A program made the position numbers and the translations under genes. Below, piece after piece: positions 1 to 8,429 of a stretch of 64,000 nt of DNA. How positions within the stretch are numbered: the first letter of the stretch is position 1; each line of letters begins with the position of its first letter. The stretch is taken from NCBI RefSeq assembly GCF_027886425.1, contig NZ_CP115671.1:1240001-1304000 (forward strand). The letters are read 5' to 3'. Source of the DNA: Brevundimonas vesicularis (GTDB lineage Bacteria; Pseudomonadota; Alphaproteobacteria; Caulobacterales; Caulobacteraceae). The notes beneath the pieces are model-generated. The model searched no databases. It saw nothing but the letters and a program-made list of their open reading frames with translations, and was not told the origin of the DNA.

Positions 1-234
1 CGAAAGGTCCGAGGCCGAGACCGACGCCTGCCTTTGGCCCACGAACACGCGCAGGCCCAGGTCGCGCGATTCCTCACGTTCGACGTCTTCCAGCTTGCCG
101 TTGCGCACCCCGACCGACAGGGATCGGCGATCAGCGCTGACCGCCTCTGCGGCGTCGGCGCCGGCCTTCAGCGCAGCCTTGACGATGTCGTTGAGAAGAT
201 CGGTGGAAACGGGCGCAGCCAGGGTTTCAGTCAT
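1..234 (-). CDS. pmbA: PmbA/TldD-family metalloprotease subunit, N-terminal part (cut by window edge)
   Basis: The minus strand from an ATG at 234 stays open to the window edge for 78 codons. The peptide opens MTETLAAPVSTDLLNDIVKA and continues with an AGADAAEA segment, VRNGKLEDVEREESRDLGLRV and a VGQRQASVS stretch, the typical N-terminus of PmbA (TldE). PmbA pairs with TldD in a cytoplasmic metalloprotease that trims modified peptides and antitoxins. The gene is the last visible member of a minus-strand run, 39 nt after the MAPEG gene. The metal-binding part is outside the window, so the call rests on the N-terminal pattern only. Confidence 0.8.
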   Translation of the reverse strand, partial: MTETLAAPVSTDLLNDIVKAALKAGADAAEAVSADRRSLSVGVRNGKLEDVEREESRDLGLRVFVGQRQASVSASDLS

Positions 235-273
235 GCCCCGATATGGCGGACGCCCCGCTGCACCGCAACCGCG

Positions 274-681
274 TCAGACGACGGCGAAGGCGATCAGGCC
301 CACAGCCGCCGTCAGCAGCGCCACCCAAGTCAGCAGCATGCCGACGACGCGGCCCAGCGACGGCCCGGTCTGCAGCAAAAGGCCCAGGGCATGGGCGACC
401 CGGCCGACGAACAGCGTCGCGCCGACACCGTGAACCATCCAGGCCGGCGCGCCGACGGCGGCCAGCAGCAGCATGGCGATCATGCCGGGCGTCGCATATT
501 CCACCAGATTGCCGAAGGCGCGGCTGGCGGCCATCAAATCCGCGTTTCCGCCGTCGCCGAACGACACCATATGTTTGCGCCGCCCGCTGACCACGATGCC
601 CGACAAGACCAGCATCATCAGGATCAGCAGGCCGCTCCACAGGGCGGCGGCCTGAACGGCGTACATCAGCGGCGTGGTCAT
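274..681 (-). CDS. MAPEG-family integral membrane protein
   Basis: This 135-residue protein has about four hydrophobic segments (roughly residues 6-29, 62-80, 84-103 and 110-134). Between the first two lies a polar loop with GRRKHMVSFGDGGNADLMAA and FGNLVEYATPGM, the pattern of bacterial MAPEG proteins, relatives of microsomal glutathione transferase. Bacterial members are mostly uncharacterised, so glutathione-dependent activity is inferred from the family. It starts 3 nt after the stop of the upstream M14 peptidase and is followed 39 nt later by pmbA, so the three are probably co-transcribed. Confidence 0.8.
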   Translation of the reverse strand: MTTPLMYAVQAAALWSGLLILMMLVLSGIVVSGRRKHMVSFGDGGNADLMAASRAFGNLVEYATPGMIAMLLLAAVGAPAWMVHGVGATLFVGRVAHALGLLLQTGPSLGRVVGMLLTWVALLTAAVGLIAFAVV

Positions 682-684
682 CGA

Positions 685-2523
685 TCAGTCCTCACGCCCG
701 ACGGGGTAGAGCAGATAGTGGTCGTCATAGAAGGGCGTGCGTTCATAGAACCAGGCCAGCCGCGCCTGCGGATCGGCGGCGAACGTGGCGTCGGCCGCCA
801 CCTTGGCCTCAAACTCGGCCTTCAACGCCGGGTCCGCCGCCATCATCTTGTCCGCCAGCGGCGCGATGGCGTAGGCCTCGATATATTCGATGCGGCTCAT
901 CACCTCGGGGAACATGCCCCAGGCGAAGAAGCTCTCGCTGGATTGCGGCTCCAGCAGCAGCACGACGATGTCGCCCAGCGGCTGATCCGTCGGCACGCGC
1001 ACCGAGCCGGTCGGATACGTCCAGTCGCGCTTCTCGACCTCCACCGTCTTCACCGAAGCCTGCACGTGACCTTCGTTGGTGCGGTTCGCCAGCTTGGGCT
1101 CGACCAGGCGCAGCATCGAAAGGTTCACGGTGCGCGCAGCCTCGACCGTCTCTATTTCGATCCCGTGCGTTTTCAGCCGCTCGATGATGTCGGTGCGATA
1201 GCCCGGCACCCAGTAGGCCGTCGGCCGCTTCAGGCTCAGCGTCGGCTTGGAGCCATAGAAGGGCATTTGCCACAGGTCGGGATCAGGTTGGCCCAGCCAG
1301 CGGATTTCCTTCCGACCCGAGGCGGGACTGTCATACATCTCGTACAGCATGCCCTTGAAGGGCCGGGTGGACGACGGCGTCTCGTCGGCCTCGAAGTTGG
1401 CGGGGATCTGGGCTGGGCGCAGGGCCTTGTCCTGATCCGTTGCGGCGCGAAGACCCGCGCCCTGATCGGCCAGCAGACGCATCGCCTCTTCGATGAAGAC
1501 GTATGTGCCCAGCACCCGCTGCTCATGCGGCTTCAGGCTGTGGTTCTCGATCAGGATCGTCGGCACGTGCGCCGCCGAACCCCAGCCGTTCGAGAACCGC
1601 TCGCCCAGGCCGCCGTCCGACAGGCCCTTCTTCGGCTCGTCGTCGTCGATGCCGAACACCAGTTCGCCGGGGATGTGACCCTCACGCTCCAGCGCCGCAT
1701 TCATGGCCGGCTTGAAGATCGAATCCAGCCAGGCCGAGCCGTTGGGCGAGCGGCTGAATGATCCGTCCTCGCCGTTGAAGCCGTAGGTGACGTCGTACTG
1801 GTAATCCATGCCGTCGGTGACGTGGACGTCCACATACAGGTCCGGCCGGTATTTCAGGATCAGGCCGCGCACTGCCCGCATCTCGGGCTGATCCAGCTTC
1901 AGATAGTCGCGGTTCAGGTTCTGGTTGGTCGCCGTATTGCGCCAGCCTTGTATGCGGGGGCCCCGTTGGTTCGGCCGGGAATAGGGGCCGGAACGCTCAT
2001 GGCCGTCCACGCTCAGGATCGGGATCAGGATCAGGTTGACCCGGTCCAGCAGGGCGTCCTTTCCATAGAAGGCGATGTCGCGCAGCAGCATCATGCCCGC
2101 GTCCTTGCCGTCGATCTCGCCGGGGTGGATGCCGGCCTGGATCATCAGCACCGGCTTGGCCGGATCGAACGTCGCGCCATCCTTGGACGCGATCACCGCA
2201 TAGATGGGTCGGCCCTCGGGCGAGACGCCGAACTGCTCAATGCGGATCAGATCGCTGGCGGCGTCCAGACGATCGAACCAGGCGCGGGTGTCGACATAGT
2301 TGGGGCTGAAGTCATGGCCCGGATCGGCCTCGAACGCCGTGACCCACGGATCAGACGCATCGCGCAGCAGCGCCTTGGACGCACCGTCCCAGGCGGGGGC
2401 GGGCGGCAAGAAGGCTTGATCCCACGGCGCTGCATTCGGAACGGAGGCGGAGGGGGTCTGGGACATCACTGAACTCGCGGACAACAGAAAAACAGCGGCA
2501 GTAGTCAGAAGGACGCTTTGCAT
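685..2523 (-). CDS. M14-family zinc carboxypeptidase, exported
   Basis: The 612-residue protein has an N-terminal signal peptide (hydrophobic residues about 4-18, likely cleavage near residue 21). It carries the M14 zinc-carboxypeptidase signature: H133-P-G-E136 (first two zinc ligands), NRD at 204-206 (substrate carboxylate binding), H234 in VDVHVTDG (third zinc ligand) and E326 in ILIENHS (general-base Glu). It probably works in the periplasm on peptides. The roughly 270 residues after the catalytic domain include DETPSSTRPFKGMLYEMYD and a long domain I cannot name. It heads the minus-strand run with the MAPEG gene and pmbA. The ATG at 2523 is preceded by a GGAACAGGG stretch. Confidence 0.88.
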   Translation of the reverse strand: MQSVLLTTAAVFLLSASSVMSQTPSASVPNAAPWDQAFLPPAPAWDGASKALLRDASDPWVTAFEADPGHDFSPNYVDTRAWFDRLDAASDLIRIEQFGVSPEGRPIYAVIASKDGATFDPAKPVLMIQAGIHPGEIDGKDAGMMLLRDIAFYGKDALLDRVNLILIPILSVDGHERSGPYSRPNQRGPRIQGWRNTATNQNLNRDYLKLDQPEMRAVRGLILKYRPDLYVDVHVTDGMDYQYDVTYGFNGEDGSFSRSPNGSAWLDSIFKPAMNAALEREGHIPGELVFGIDDDEPKKGLSDGGLGERFSNGWGSAAHVPTILIENHSLKPHEQRVLGTYVFIEEAMRLLADQGAGLRAATDQDKALRPAQIPANFEADETPSSTRPFKGMLYEMYDSPASGRKEIRWLGQPDPDLWQMPFYGSKPTLSLKRPTAYWVPGYRTDIIERLKTHGIEIETVEAARTVNLSMLRLVEPKLANRTNEGHVQASVKTVEVEKRDWTYPTGSVRVPTDQPLGDIVVLLLEPQSSESFFAWGMFPEVMSRIEYIEAYAIAPLADKMMAADPALKAEFEAKVAADATFAADPQARLAWFYERTPFYDDHYLLYPVGRED

Positions 2524-2574
2524 GCCCTGTTCCTCAACTATGCATCCAGCCGGCGCAAGACCGCAGCAGCGGTC

Positions 2575-4104
2575 CTACTTCCAGATCGGTGTTCCGTCAC
2601 CCGGCAGGCCGAGACGGCCCCACAGGTCGTTGACCCGCTCGACGACCGCCTCGTCCATCCGAATCTCCTCGCCCCATTCGCGCTTGGTTTCGGGCGGCCA
2701 TTTGTCGGTGGCGTCCAGGCCGATCTTGGAGCCCAGGCCGCTCTCGGGGCTGGCGAAGTCCAGATAGTCGATGGGCGTCGACTCGATCACGGTGATGTCG
2801 CGCGCCGGGTCCATCTTGGTCGAGATGGCCCACATGACGTCCTTCCAGTCGCGGGCGTCGATGTCGTCGTCCACGACGATGACCCATTTGGTGTACATGA
2901 ACTGGCGCAGATAGCTCCAGACGCCCAGCATCACGCGCTTGGCGTGGCCCGGATAGGCCTTCTTCATCGACACCACCGCGATCCGGTAGCTGCAGCCCTC
3001 GGGCGGCAGCCAGAAGTCCGTGATCTCCGGAAACTGCTGGCGCAGCAGGGGAATGAAGACCTCGTTCAGCGCCTCGCCCAACACGCTCGGCTCGTCCGGC
3101 GGCCGGCCGGTGAAGGTGGTCAGATAGATCGGGTCGCGGCGCATGGTGATGGCGCTGACCTTGAAGACCGGGAACTTCTCGACCGAGTTGTAATAGCCGG
3201 TGTGGTCGCCGTACGGGCCTTCGTCCTCGAACTCGTCCAGCAGGACATGGCCCTCCAGCACGATCTCGGCCTGTGCCGGCACCATCAGCGGCACGGTCTT
3301 ACAAGGCACAAGCTCGGCCTTGGCGCCCCGCATCAGGCCGGCGAACTGATATTCCGACAGGGTGTCCGGCACCGGCGTCACCGCCGCCAGAATGGTGCCC
3401 GGATCGGCGCCCAGCACCACGGCGCAGGGCAGGGGCTCCTTGGGCCGCGCCTTCTTGTGCCGGGCATAGTGTTGCGCCCCGCCCCGGTGCGCCAGCCAGC
3501 GCATGATGGCCTTGTCCTTGCCCAGAACCTGCATCCGGTAGATGCCCAGGTTGAAGTCGTCCTCGCGGTCGTCCGACGGCCCCTTGGTCACGACCAGGCC
3601 CCAGGTGATCAGGGGCGCCGGTTCGCCGGGCCAGCAAGACTGGACGGGCAGGGCGGTCAGGTCGATCTGATCGCCTTTCAGCACCACATCCTGCACCGGC
3701 GCCTTCTTCACCGTCTTGGGCCGCATCGACAGGACGGTCTGCATCAGCGGCAGCATCTCCATCGCGTCGCCCAGCCCGCGCGGCGGCGTCGGATTGCGCA
3801 GGAAGGCCAGCAACTCCCCGACCTCGCGAAGTTCGCCCGCCGTCGTCCGGTCCTTGCCCTCCAGCGTCACCCCCATGGCGACCCGTTTCACCGTGCCGAA
3901 CAGATTGGCCATGCAGGGGATGGGGCTGATCGTGCCGTCCGGCATCACCGGCTTTTCGAACAGCACCGCCGGTCCGCCGTTCCTCAGCAGCCGGGTCTGG
4001 ATCTCGGTCATCTCCAGCACGGTGGAGACGGGTTCGGACACCCGCACCAGCTCGCCCTTGGCTTCCAGCTGGTCGATGAAGTCACGCAGGGATTTGTAGG
4101 CCAT
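2575..4104 (-). CDS. ubiD: UbiD-family decarboxylase (3-octaprenyl-4-hydroxybenzoate decarboxylase)
   Basis: The product is 509 residues, close to the usual UbiD length of about 490-500. It starts MAYKSLRDFIDQLEAKGELV and carries family stretches such as LGIYRMQVLGKDKAIMRWLA, EDEGPYGDHTGYYN, TGRPPDEPSVLGEALN and a C-terminal DPARDITVIESTPIDYLDFA. UbiD enzymes use prenylated FMN to decarboxylate the ubiquinone precursor 4-hydroxy-3-polyprenylbenzoate in the cytoplasm. No UbiX gene for the cofactor is visible nearby. The gene is transcribed toward the M14 peptidase gene with a 51-nt gap. An AGGCGAAG stretch precedes the ATG at 4104. Confidence 0.95.
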   Translation of the reverse strand: MAYKSLRDFIDQLEAKGELVRVSEPVSTVLEMTEIQTRLLRNGGPAVLFEKPVMPDGTISPIPCMANLFGTVKRVAMGVTLEGKDRTTAGELREVGELLAFLRNPTPPRGLGDAMEMLPLMQTVLSMRPKTVKKAPVQDVVLKGDQIDLTALPVQSCWPGEPAPLITWGLVVTKGPSDDREDDFNLGIYRMQVLGKDKAIMRWLAHRGGAQHYARHKKARPKEPLPCAVVLGADPGTILAAVTPVPDTLSEYQFAGLMRGAKAELVPCKTVPLMVPAQAEIVLEGHVLLDEFEDEGPYGDHTGYYNSVEKFPVFKVSAITMRRDPIYLTTFTGRPPDEPSVLGEALNEVFIPLLRQQFPEITDFWLPPEGCSYRIAVVSMKKAYPGHAKRVMLGVWSYLRQFMYTKWVIVVDDDIDARDWKDVMWAISTKMDPARDITVIESTPIDYLDFASPESGLGSKIGLDATDKWPPETKREWGEEIRMDEAVVERVNDLWGRLGLPGDGTPIWK

Positions 4105-4183
4105 GTCTTCGCCTAAAGGGCGGAGGCGGAACTGTCACGCGGCGTTCGCTCGCACAGACAGTCCCGTCTCGTCATAGCCGTTG

Positions 4184-5026
4184 TCAGGCGGCCGTCTTGT
4201 CCCATTCGAACGCCGGGTCCAGCCAGTCGCCCAGTCGTTCGCCGCGATCCAGGGCGTCCATTCGCTGCATCTCCTCATCCGTCAGGGCGAAGTCGAAGAT
4301 GTCGAAGTTCTCGCGCGCGCGGCTTTCCTTGCTGGTGCGCGGGATGGCGATGATCCCGTGCTGGATCAGCCAACGAAGGGTGATCTGGCCGTTGGTCTTG
4401 CCGTGCGCGCCGGCGATCTCGCTGATCGTTGCATCGTCGGCGATCTTGCCTTGCGCCAGCGGCGACCAGGCGGTGATCGACGACCCCAACTCGGCCGCCG
4501 TCGCCACCAGCTGGTCGACGCCCAGATAGGGGTGATGTTCGACCTGATCGGTCAGCAGCCGCGCCTTGGACAGGCTCTGCGCCTGACGGAACTCCTTGGA
4601 GGGGAAGTTGGACAGGCCGATCGACTTGGTCAGGCCCTGGTCCTTGGCCTCGTTCAGGGCGCCCAGCGTCTCTTCGAACGTCGGCGTCGTCTTGGGCCAG
4701 TGCAGCAGCAGCAGGTCCGGCGTCGTGCCCAGGCTGTCGGCCGATTCCTGGGCCTGTTTCAGCAAGGCGTCGTGGGTGAAATGTTCGACCCAGATCTTGG
4801 TGGTCAGGAAGATGTCCTCGCGCGCCACGCCGGAGTCCCGGATGCCTTCGCCGACCGCCTTCTCGTTCTTGTAGATCCAGGCCGTGTCGATGTGGCGGTA
4901 TCCGATCCGCAGGGCCTCAGCGACCATGCGCCGCGCATCTTCGGGCTCCAGCTGCCAGGTGCCGAAGCCGAGCAGGGGGATTTCGATACCGTCGACGGTG
5001 ATCGTGGGTTGGTCGCCGTAAGCCAT
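4184..5026 (-). CDS. Aldo/keto reductase
   Basis: This 280-residue cytoplasmic (beta/alpha)8-barrel oxidoreductase has the complete AKR tetrad: D47 and Y52 in HIDTAWIYKNE, K77 in LTTKIW and H109 in LLLHWP. The NADPH-phosphate motif appears near the C-terminus as IAIPRTSKESRARENFDI. It resembles DkgA/DkgB-type 2,5-diketo-gluconate and aldehyde reductases, but the substrate cannot be read from the sequence. I chose the ATG at 5026 because AAGGAGCG lies just upstream; the frame is open further 5' without family similarity. It lies between ubiD and a broken YjbR-like gene on the same strand. Confidence 0.92.
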   Translation of the reverse strand: MAYGDQPTITVDGIEIPLLGFGTWQLEPEDARRMVAEALRIGYRHIDTAWIYKNEKAVGEGIRDSGVAREDIFLTTKIWVEHFTHDALLKQAQESADSLGTTPDLLLLHWPKTTPTFEETLGALNEAKDQGLTKSIGLSNFPSKEFRQAQSLSKARLLTDQVEHHPYLGVDQLVATAAELGSSITAWSPLAQGKIADDATISEIAGAHGKTNGQITLRWLIQHGIIAIPRTSKESRARENFDIFDFALTDEEMQRMDALDRGERLGDWLDPAFEWDKTAA

Positions 5027-5064
5027 GGGGCGCTCCTTGGGCTGGGTCCGCTTGAGGGGCGTAG

Positions 5065-5307
5065 TTAGGCGCCCGACCCCGCTCCGGTAAGGTCCGGATG
5101 CGCCTTGGACAGCTTTTTCGGCGCGATCCGACGCCATCGCTTCTCAAGCGCCGCCTTCAGCCAGACCGGATCGACCGTGGCGATGCGCGCCAGGACGATG
5201 GGATGATCGCGATAGTGGTCGGTGAAGTGAAAGGTCGCCGGGTCCATCTCGATCAGCAGTTCGCGCTCATCCCGATTGTCCAGATGCACCACGATGCTGT
5301 CGTCCAG
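5065..5307 (-). pseudogene. MmcQ/YjbR-family protein, 5' end missing
   Basis: The frame encodes VVHLDNRDERELLIEMDPAT, FHFTDHYRDHPIVLARI, VDPVWLKAALEKRWRRIAPK and a short tail. This is the C-terminal two thirds of the MmcQ/YjbR family, small DNA-binding-fold proteins of about 110-120 residues. The frame can be traced back only to codon 5305-5307; 5308-5310 is a stop and the DNA beyond is AT-rich with no trace of the missing N-terminus. The GTG at 5292 could start a 75-residue remnant, but the expected first 40 or so residues are absent. I read it as a native gene cut by an insertion or deletion at about 5307. Confidence 0.75.
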
Positions 5308-5794
5308 CTAATATGTTGGATCGCTAACCTCATTTAATTGAGCTCAGTTTTAGTTCTTCTCAAAAATATGTAAACATATCTCTTTATACCTTATAACGAG
5401 CCCAGCTCTCTTTAGCTTTGAATGTCAGGCGATTACACGAGAGGCCGATTCTTTATGCTAACGTTACGCGCGGTTTTATATCTACGCTCCTCTCGTACGG
5501 CAGAACCTTGAGGGCGTCTTGGATCCATGACGAAATAAAGCGTTATTCAGCACCACGTCGAATGTTTGGGGCGCTACACATTCTGACAGTAGGTGTGCAG
5601 CTCAGCAAGCGCTGTCGTACCCAAAAGGTACGAAGGGAATACGTGCGAGGTGCTATTTTGTTCTCCTCGTAACGATCTCGAACCTTCGCCACAGGTTTTC
5701 CAAGATTTGACGGAGATGAGGCATCTCGGTTCGAGGGGTTTCTGTCGAATCCGCAGTTTGCGCCAAGGCACTTAGCCTTGCGCCTGCTCTTGTA
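5308..5794. other. AT-rich intergenic segment, no recognisable gene
   Basis: This 487-nt stretch is clearly lower in GC than its surroundings, especially 5308-5480 with runs such as CATATCTCTTTATACC. It begins exactly where the YjbR-like frame breaks and ends where the 845-bp repeat begins. Short open frames exist on both strands (for example 5418-5672 plus) but show no family similarity, no good ribosome site and unconvincing composition. It is probably a remnant of acquired DNA. Confidence 0.5.
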
Positions 5795-5843
5795 GATCGC
5801 CCTTTGGTCGGTACCATCCCGGGCGCGGCGCGTTAGCCCCACG

Positions 5844-6182
5844 ATGACGCAGCCCCTCCGATACCCCACCACCCCCGACGGCCGCTATTTCGTGGTTCGA
5901 GGCCGGCTGTGGCGGTGCTCCAATCCTGCTCTGTCGGCGGAGGCGAGGGACGAACTGGCGTATGATCTGATGTCGGCGCGCCGGGCGGTGCGGACGGCCT
6001 TGGCGGCTGAGGATACGGACGCTTTGGCCGCAGCGCGGCGCAGCGTCGACAAGGCCAAGGTGGGGTTGGGTGAGCGGGGCCCTGTGTGGTGGACCGACGG
6101 CTCGCCGGATCTCAATCGACACATGGTGCAAAACACTACCTATGCAGACTGGTTCGCCAGTCTGGGCGAGACGGCCGAATGA
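5844..6182 (+). CDS. Conserved hypothetical protein (copy 1)
   Basis: This 112-residue soluble protein opens MTQPLRYPTTPDGRYFVVRG and has an RLWRCSNPALSAEARDEL segment, an alanine/arginine-rich helical middle (about residues 40-77) and a GERGPVWWTDGSPDLNRHMV motif before the end. I recognise it as a small protein common in Alphaproteobacteria without an established function; some database names for relatives (Tol-like) have no visible support. Its stop overlaps the start of the DUF1810 gene in ATGA (6179-6182), so the pair is probably translationally coupled. An identical copy lies at 39457-39795. Confidence 0.75.
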   Translation: MTQPLRYPTTPDGRYFVVRGRLWRCSNPALSAEARDELAYDLMSARRAVRTALAAEDTDALAAARRSVDKAKVGLGERGPVWWTDGSPDLNRHMVQNTTYADWFASLGETAE

Positions 6183-6619
6183 CCACAGGACTCGACCGTT
6201 TCGTCCTAGCTCAAGACCCCGTGTTCGAAACGGCGATGGCCGAGCTCGCGGCGGGTCGCAAGACAAGCCACTGGATGTGGTTTGTCTTCCCCCAGGCCCG
6301 GTCGCTGGGACGGTCTTCGACAGCCGCCTTCTATGGCATCGGATCGCTCGCGGAGGCGCAGGCCTATCTGCTGCATCCCGTTCTAGGGGCGCGTCTCATC
6401 CGCGCAGCCCAAACCGCGACCACGGCGCCGGCGGCGTCGGTGCTTCAGCTGTTCGGATCGCCCGACGATCTCAAATTCCGATCATCGATGACGCTATTCG
6501 CCGCCGTGGCGGCCGATCCGACCGTGTTCGACGCGGCGCTCGCGCGCTGGGGCCTTTCGCCTGATCCGTTGACCGCAGAACTTGTGTTGACCGCCAGGAC
6601 GGGACCGGATCGTCTTTAA
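6179..6619 (+). CDS. DUF1810 family protein (copy 1, intact)
   Basis: The 146-residue product matches the DUF1810 pattern: LDRFVLAQDPVFETAMAEL at the N-terminus, then RKTSHWMWFVFPQ, an AQAYLLHPVLGARL segment and LFGSPDDLKFRSSMTLFA. The family is cytoplasmic and its biochemical role is not established. I chose the ATG at 6179 because it overlaps the preceding stop (ATGA) and the family begins here. The duplicate at 39792 has lost one T and is frameshifted, so this is the only intact copy in the window. Confidence 0.88.
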   Translation: MTTGLDRFVLAQDPVFETAMAELAAGRKTSHWMWFVFPQARSLGRSSTAAFYGIGSLAEAQAYLLHPVLGARLIRAAQTATTAPAASVLQLFGSPDDLKFRSSMTLFAAVAADPTVFDAALARWGLSPDPLTAELVLTARTGPDRL

Positions 6620-6644
6620 ACAACTATCAGAGGCTTTACGTGGC

Positions 6645-7352
6645 CTAGGCGTCGATAACTGACAAAGCGCCGTCGGGCAGCGGGCGCTGCAGCGCCTTGG
6701 CCGTCTCCCACGGCTCCGTCATCCACGCCTCGATCTCGTCGGACTGCGTCAGGATCACCGGCATGGCCTTGGGGTGAACGGCGCCGACCTCCGCGTTGGG
6801 TTCGGTCGTCAGGAAGGCGAAGACGTCGATCGTCTCCATGCCGGTCTTGATCTTGCGCACGCTTGTGTGGGCCTGAAGGTGAATTCCGGCGAAAAAGGCC
6901 AGGGGCTCGGGCTCGTCTCCCGCGAGCTTGAACCAGACGGGTCGGTATTTTCCGGCCGCGTTCCGGCCCGGCTCGCTGAAGGCCGTGAAGGGGACCAGAC
7001 AGCGCGACGCCGGCGACAGATATGGGCGCCAATGGCCGGAGCTGGTGTTGCGGACGTTGGTCGTGCCGCTGTCGGGTTCGAACTCGAGGACTTTCTGAAA
7101 GTCGACCTCGCCGCCTTTGGCCCTTAGCTTGTCGGCACGTTTCGTCGCATTGTCGAAGATCATCTTCTGGGATGACGGCATGCCCCAGCGCGCCGAAGCC
7201 AGAATGCGCTCTGCGCCCTCCCAGCGCACGATCGGCGCGGGATAGTCGGGATAGACGTCGCCCGGCGCGAGGTTTCCGACGGTCGATCGCATGGCGTTCG
7301 CCGCATCCAATATGGCTTGGGGGCCGGAGCGTTGGCGGTACAGGTTGCACAT
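6645..7352 (-). CDS. SOS-response-associated peptidase (SRAP), YedK/HMCES family
   Basis: The 235-residue protein starts MCNLY, exposing Cys2 after methionine removal. That cysteine forms the thiazolidine crosslink to abasic sites in single-stranded DNA in this family. Other expected residues are visible: N102 in VRNTSS, E127 in FTAFSEPG and H193 in AVHPKAMPV. The role is to shield abasic sites at replication forks. It is the last gene of a three-gene minus-strand operon, its ATG overlapping the previous stop by one base (TGATG). I found no LexA box (GTTC-N7-GTTC) in front of the operon. The 3' end lies 5 nt from the repeat copy. Confidence 0.93.
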   Translation of the reverse strand: MCNLYRQRSGPQAILDAANAMRSTVGNLAPGDVYPDYPAPIVRWEGAERILASARWGMPSSQKMIFDNATKRADKLRAKGGEVDFQKVLEFEPDSGTTNVRNTSSGHWRPYLSPASRCLVPFTAFSEPGRNAAGKYRPVWFKLAGDEPEPLAFFAGIHLQAHTSVRKIKTGMETIDVFAFLTTEPNAEVGAVHPKAMPVILTQSDEIEAWMTEPWETAKALQRPLPDGALSVIDA

Positions 7353-7798
7353 CAGGCTTTGGCCTTTTTCAGAGCCGCAGCCAGGGATTTGCGCTCCGCC
7401 TCATAGGTCGTCTCCGCCTCCTGACGCGCCTGATTCAGCGTGGCCTGTTGTTCTTCGAAATCAGTCCTTACCGCCTGATGGCGTTGATCCAGATCGGCCA
7501 GCGCCGCCTGCAGCTTTTCGATTTTGGCGGCCTTCGCCTTGGATGGTCCCCGAGGTTTGGCGGGTTTCGCCTTTCCGATCTTGCCGACATCGATCGCAAG
7601 CCCGCGCTCGACGACCTCGCCAGGAGAGGCTAGGGCGGCCTCGTAATCCGGTCCGCCGGAAAGCTGGCTGGCCAGGCCGGTTGCGAACAGATCTTGCTTT
7701 GAGCCCCAGGCCTCCAAAGCCTTGGGTCGCGAGCTTGTGGCGACGGTGAAGGCATGGAAGCCGTCGGACCAGGTGAAGACCTTCAGCTTGGCCGCCAT
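7352..7798 (-). CDS. Conserved hypothetical protein with C-terminal coiled coil
   Basis: The 148-residue protein has a compact N-terminal part, AAKLKVFTWSDGFHAFTVAT then KALEAWGSKQDLFATGLA. A lysine/proline-rich linker (about residues 75-90) follows, then a long charged helix, about residues 90-145, likely coiled coil. I recognise the N-terminal pattern from small alphaproteobacterial proteins without a known function. It is the middle gene of the SRAP operon, overlapping SRAP by one base and starting one base after the preceding gene. That context hints at a DNA-related role, but this is only association. Confidence 0.7.
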   Translation of the reverse strand: MAAKLKVFTWSDGFHAFTVATSSRPKALEAWGSKQDLFATGLASQLSGGPDYEAALASPGEVVERGLAIDVGKIGKAKPAKPRGPSKAKAAKIEKLQAALADLDQRHQAVRTDFEEQQATLNQARQEAETTYEAERKSLAAALKKAKA

Positions 7799-7799
7799 G

Positions 7800-8036
7800 T
7801 CAGTCGATCAGTCCGCGACGCTGCATGTCCATGATGATGGGATCGGTCAGCGAAGCGATGACCTCCATGTCGAAGGCGTCCTCCGCTTCCGTCTCATCGG
7901 CAAACGAGCGTGGTTGGTTCTGGCGTAGGGTTGAAAGCCGCCAGGATGATTGGGCCACCTGCTGCCGGGCCAGATGCTCGATGCGTTGAAGGCGAACGCC
8001 GGCGCGCGATCTGATGAGAGTCTTGCGTGTCGCCAT
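7800..8036 (-). CDS. Small conserved hypothetical protein
   Basis: From the ATG at 8036 the product is 78 residues, MATRKTLIRSRAGVRLQRIE at the start and MQRRGLID at the end, basic in the first half and acidic in the second (DETEAEDAFDMEV). I prefer this ATG to an upstream GTG at 8066 because GGGAGGACC lies 6-8 nt before it. It is the first gene of the SRAP operon, one base before the next gene. I do not recognise a family. Confidence 0.6.
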   Translation of the reverse strand: MATRKTLIRSRAGVRLQRIEHLARQQVAQSSWRLSTLRQNQPRSFADETEAEDAFDMEVIASLTDPIIMDMQRRGLID

Positions 8037-8429
8037 CAGTCGGTCCTCCCAGCCGAACCCTGACACGCAGGCCGATGAATGTGGAGTCGCGACCTTGAAA
8101 CGCCGCCCGGGCCTCGCTGAAGCGTCATTGCTTTACGTAGAGATATTTCAGGACCCTCGCAGATCAGTTGGTCGATCGGCGGACGAAAATGGCTGCCTGT
8201 GACTCGCTGCGGACTTTGAGAAAGGCCGGTTTGCGTTAAGGCTCCTGCCCGATTGCAGCAGGCCGAGGACTAGCACCCATCTGATCGATGCCGGCAGATC
8301 AGGCGGCCTGTCTTGCACTAGCAAATTGTCGCTGTTTCTCTTTGAGTGATGCAAATGCTGAAGCACTCTCAGCTGGTACGTTGGAAATAGACTGCTTCGC
8401 GCGTGCTTCAGGGGTGATAGACAGCGAGC
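8037..8429. other. Intergenic region between the SRAP operon and the FNR-type regulator
   Basis: This 393-nt divergent intergenic region should hold the promoters of both transcription units. I saw no convincing coding frame, no TTGAT-N4-ATCAA box and no GTTC-N7-GTTC SOS box in it. Confidence 0.45.

Larger units (their letters stand above)
5795..6639. repeat. 845-bp long direct repeat, copy 1 (partner at 39408-40251)
   Basis: From GATCGCCCTTTGGTCGG to CAGAGGCTTTAC this segment matches 39408-40251 base for base, except that the second copy lacks one T (AAATTCCG here, AAATCCG there). Flanks diverge at both ends, with only TTGT shared just before the start. It carries two overlapping genes. The two copies lie about 33.6 kb apart in direct orientation. 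Confidence 0.95.

Noticed and set aside
34..1761. Long plus-strand open frame (575 codons) opposite the M14 peptidase and MAPEG genes
   Set aside because: It is the antisense of clearly identified genes; the translation is rich in His, Arg, Gln and Ala with no domain. Long antisense frames are normal at this GC content.
2518..4116. 532-codon plus-strand frame opposite ubiD
   Set aside because: Shadow of ubiD with the same His/Arg/Gln-rich composition and no motif.
5418..5672. 84-codon plus-strand frame in the AT-rich segment
   Set aside because: No ribosome site, no similarity, and codon use unlike genes of the window.
8037..8429. LexA or FNR box controlling the SRAP operon or the regulator
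   Set aside because: No GTTC-N7-GTTC or TTGAT-N4-ATCAA arrangement is present; only isolated half-sites.
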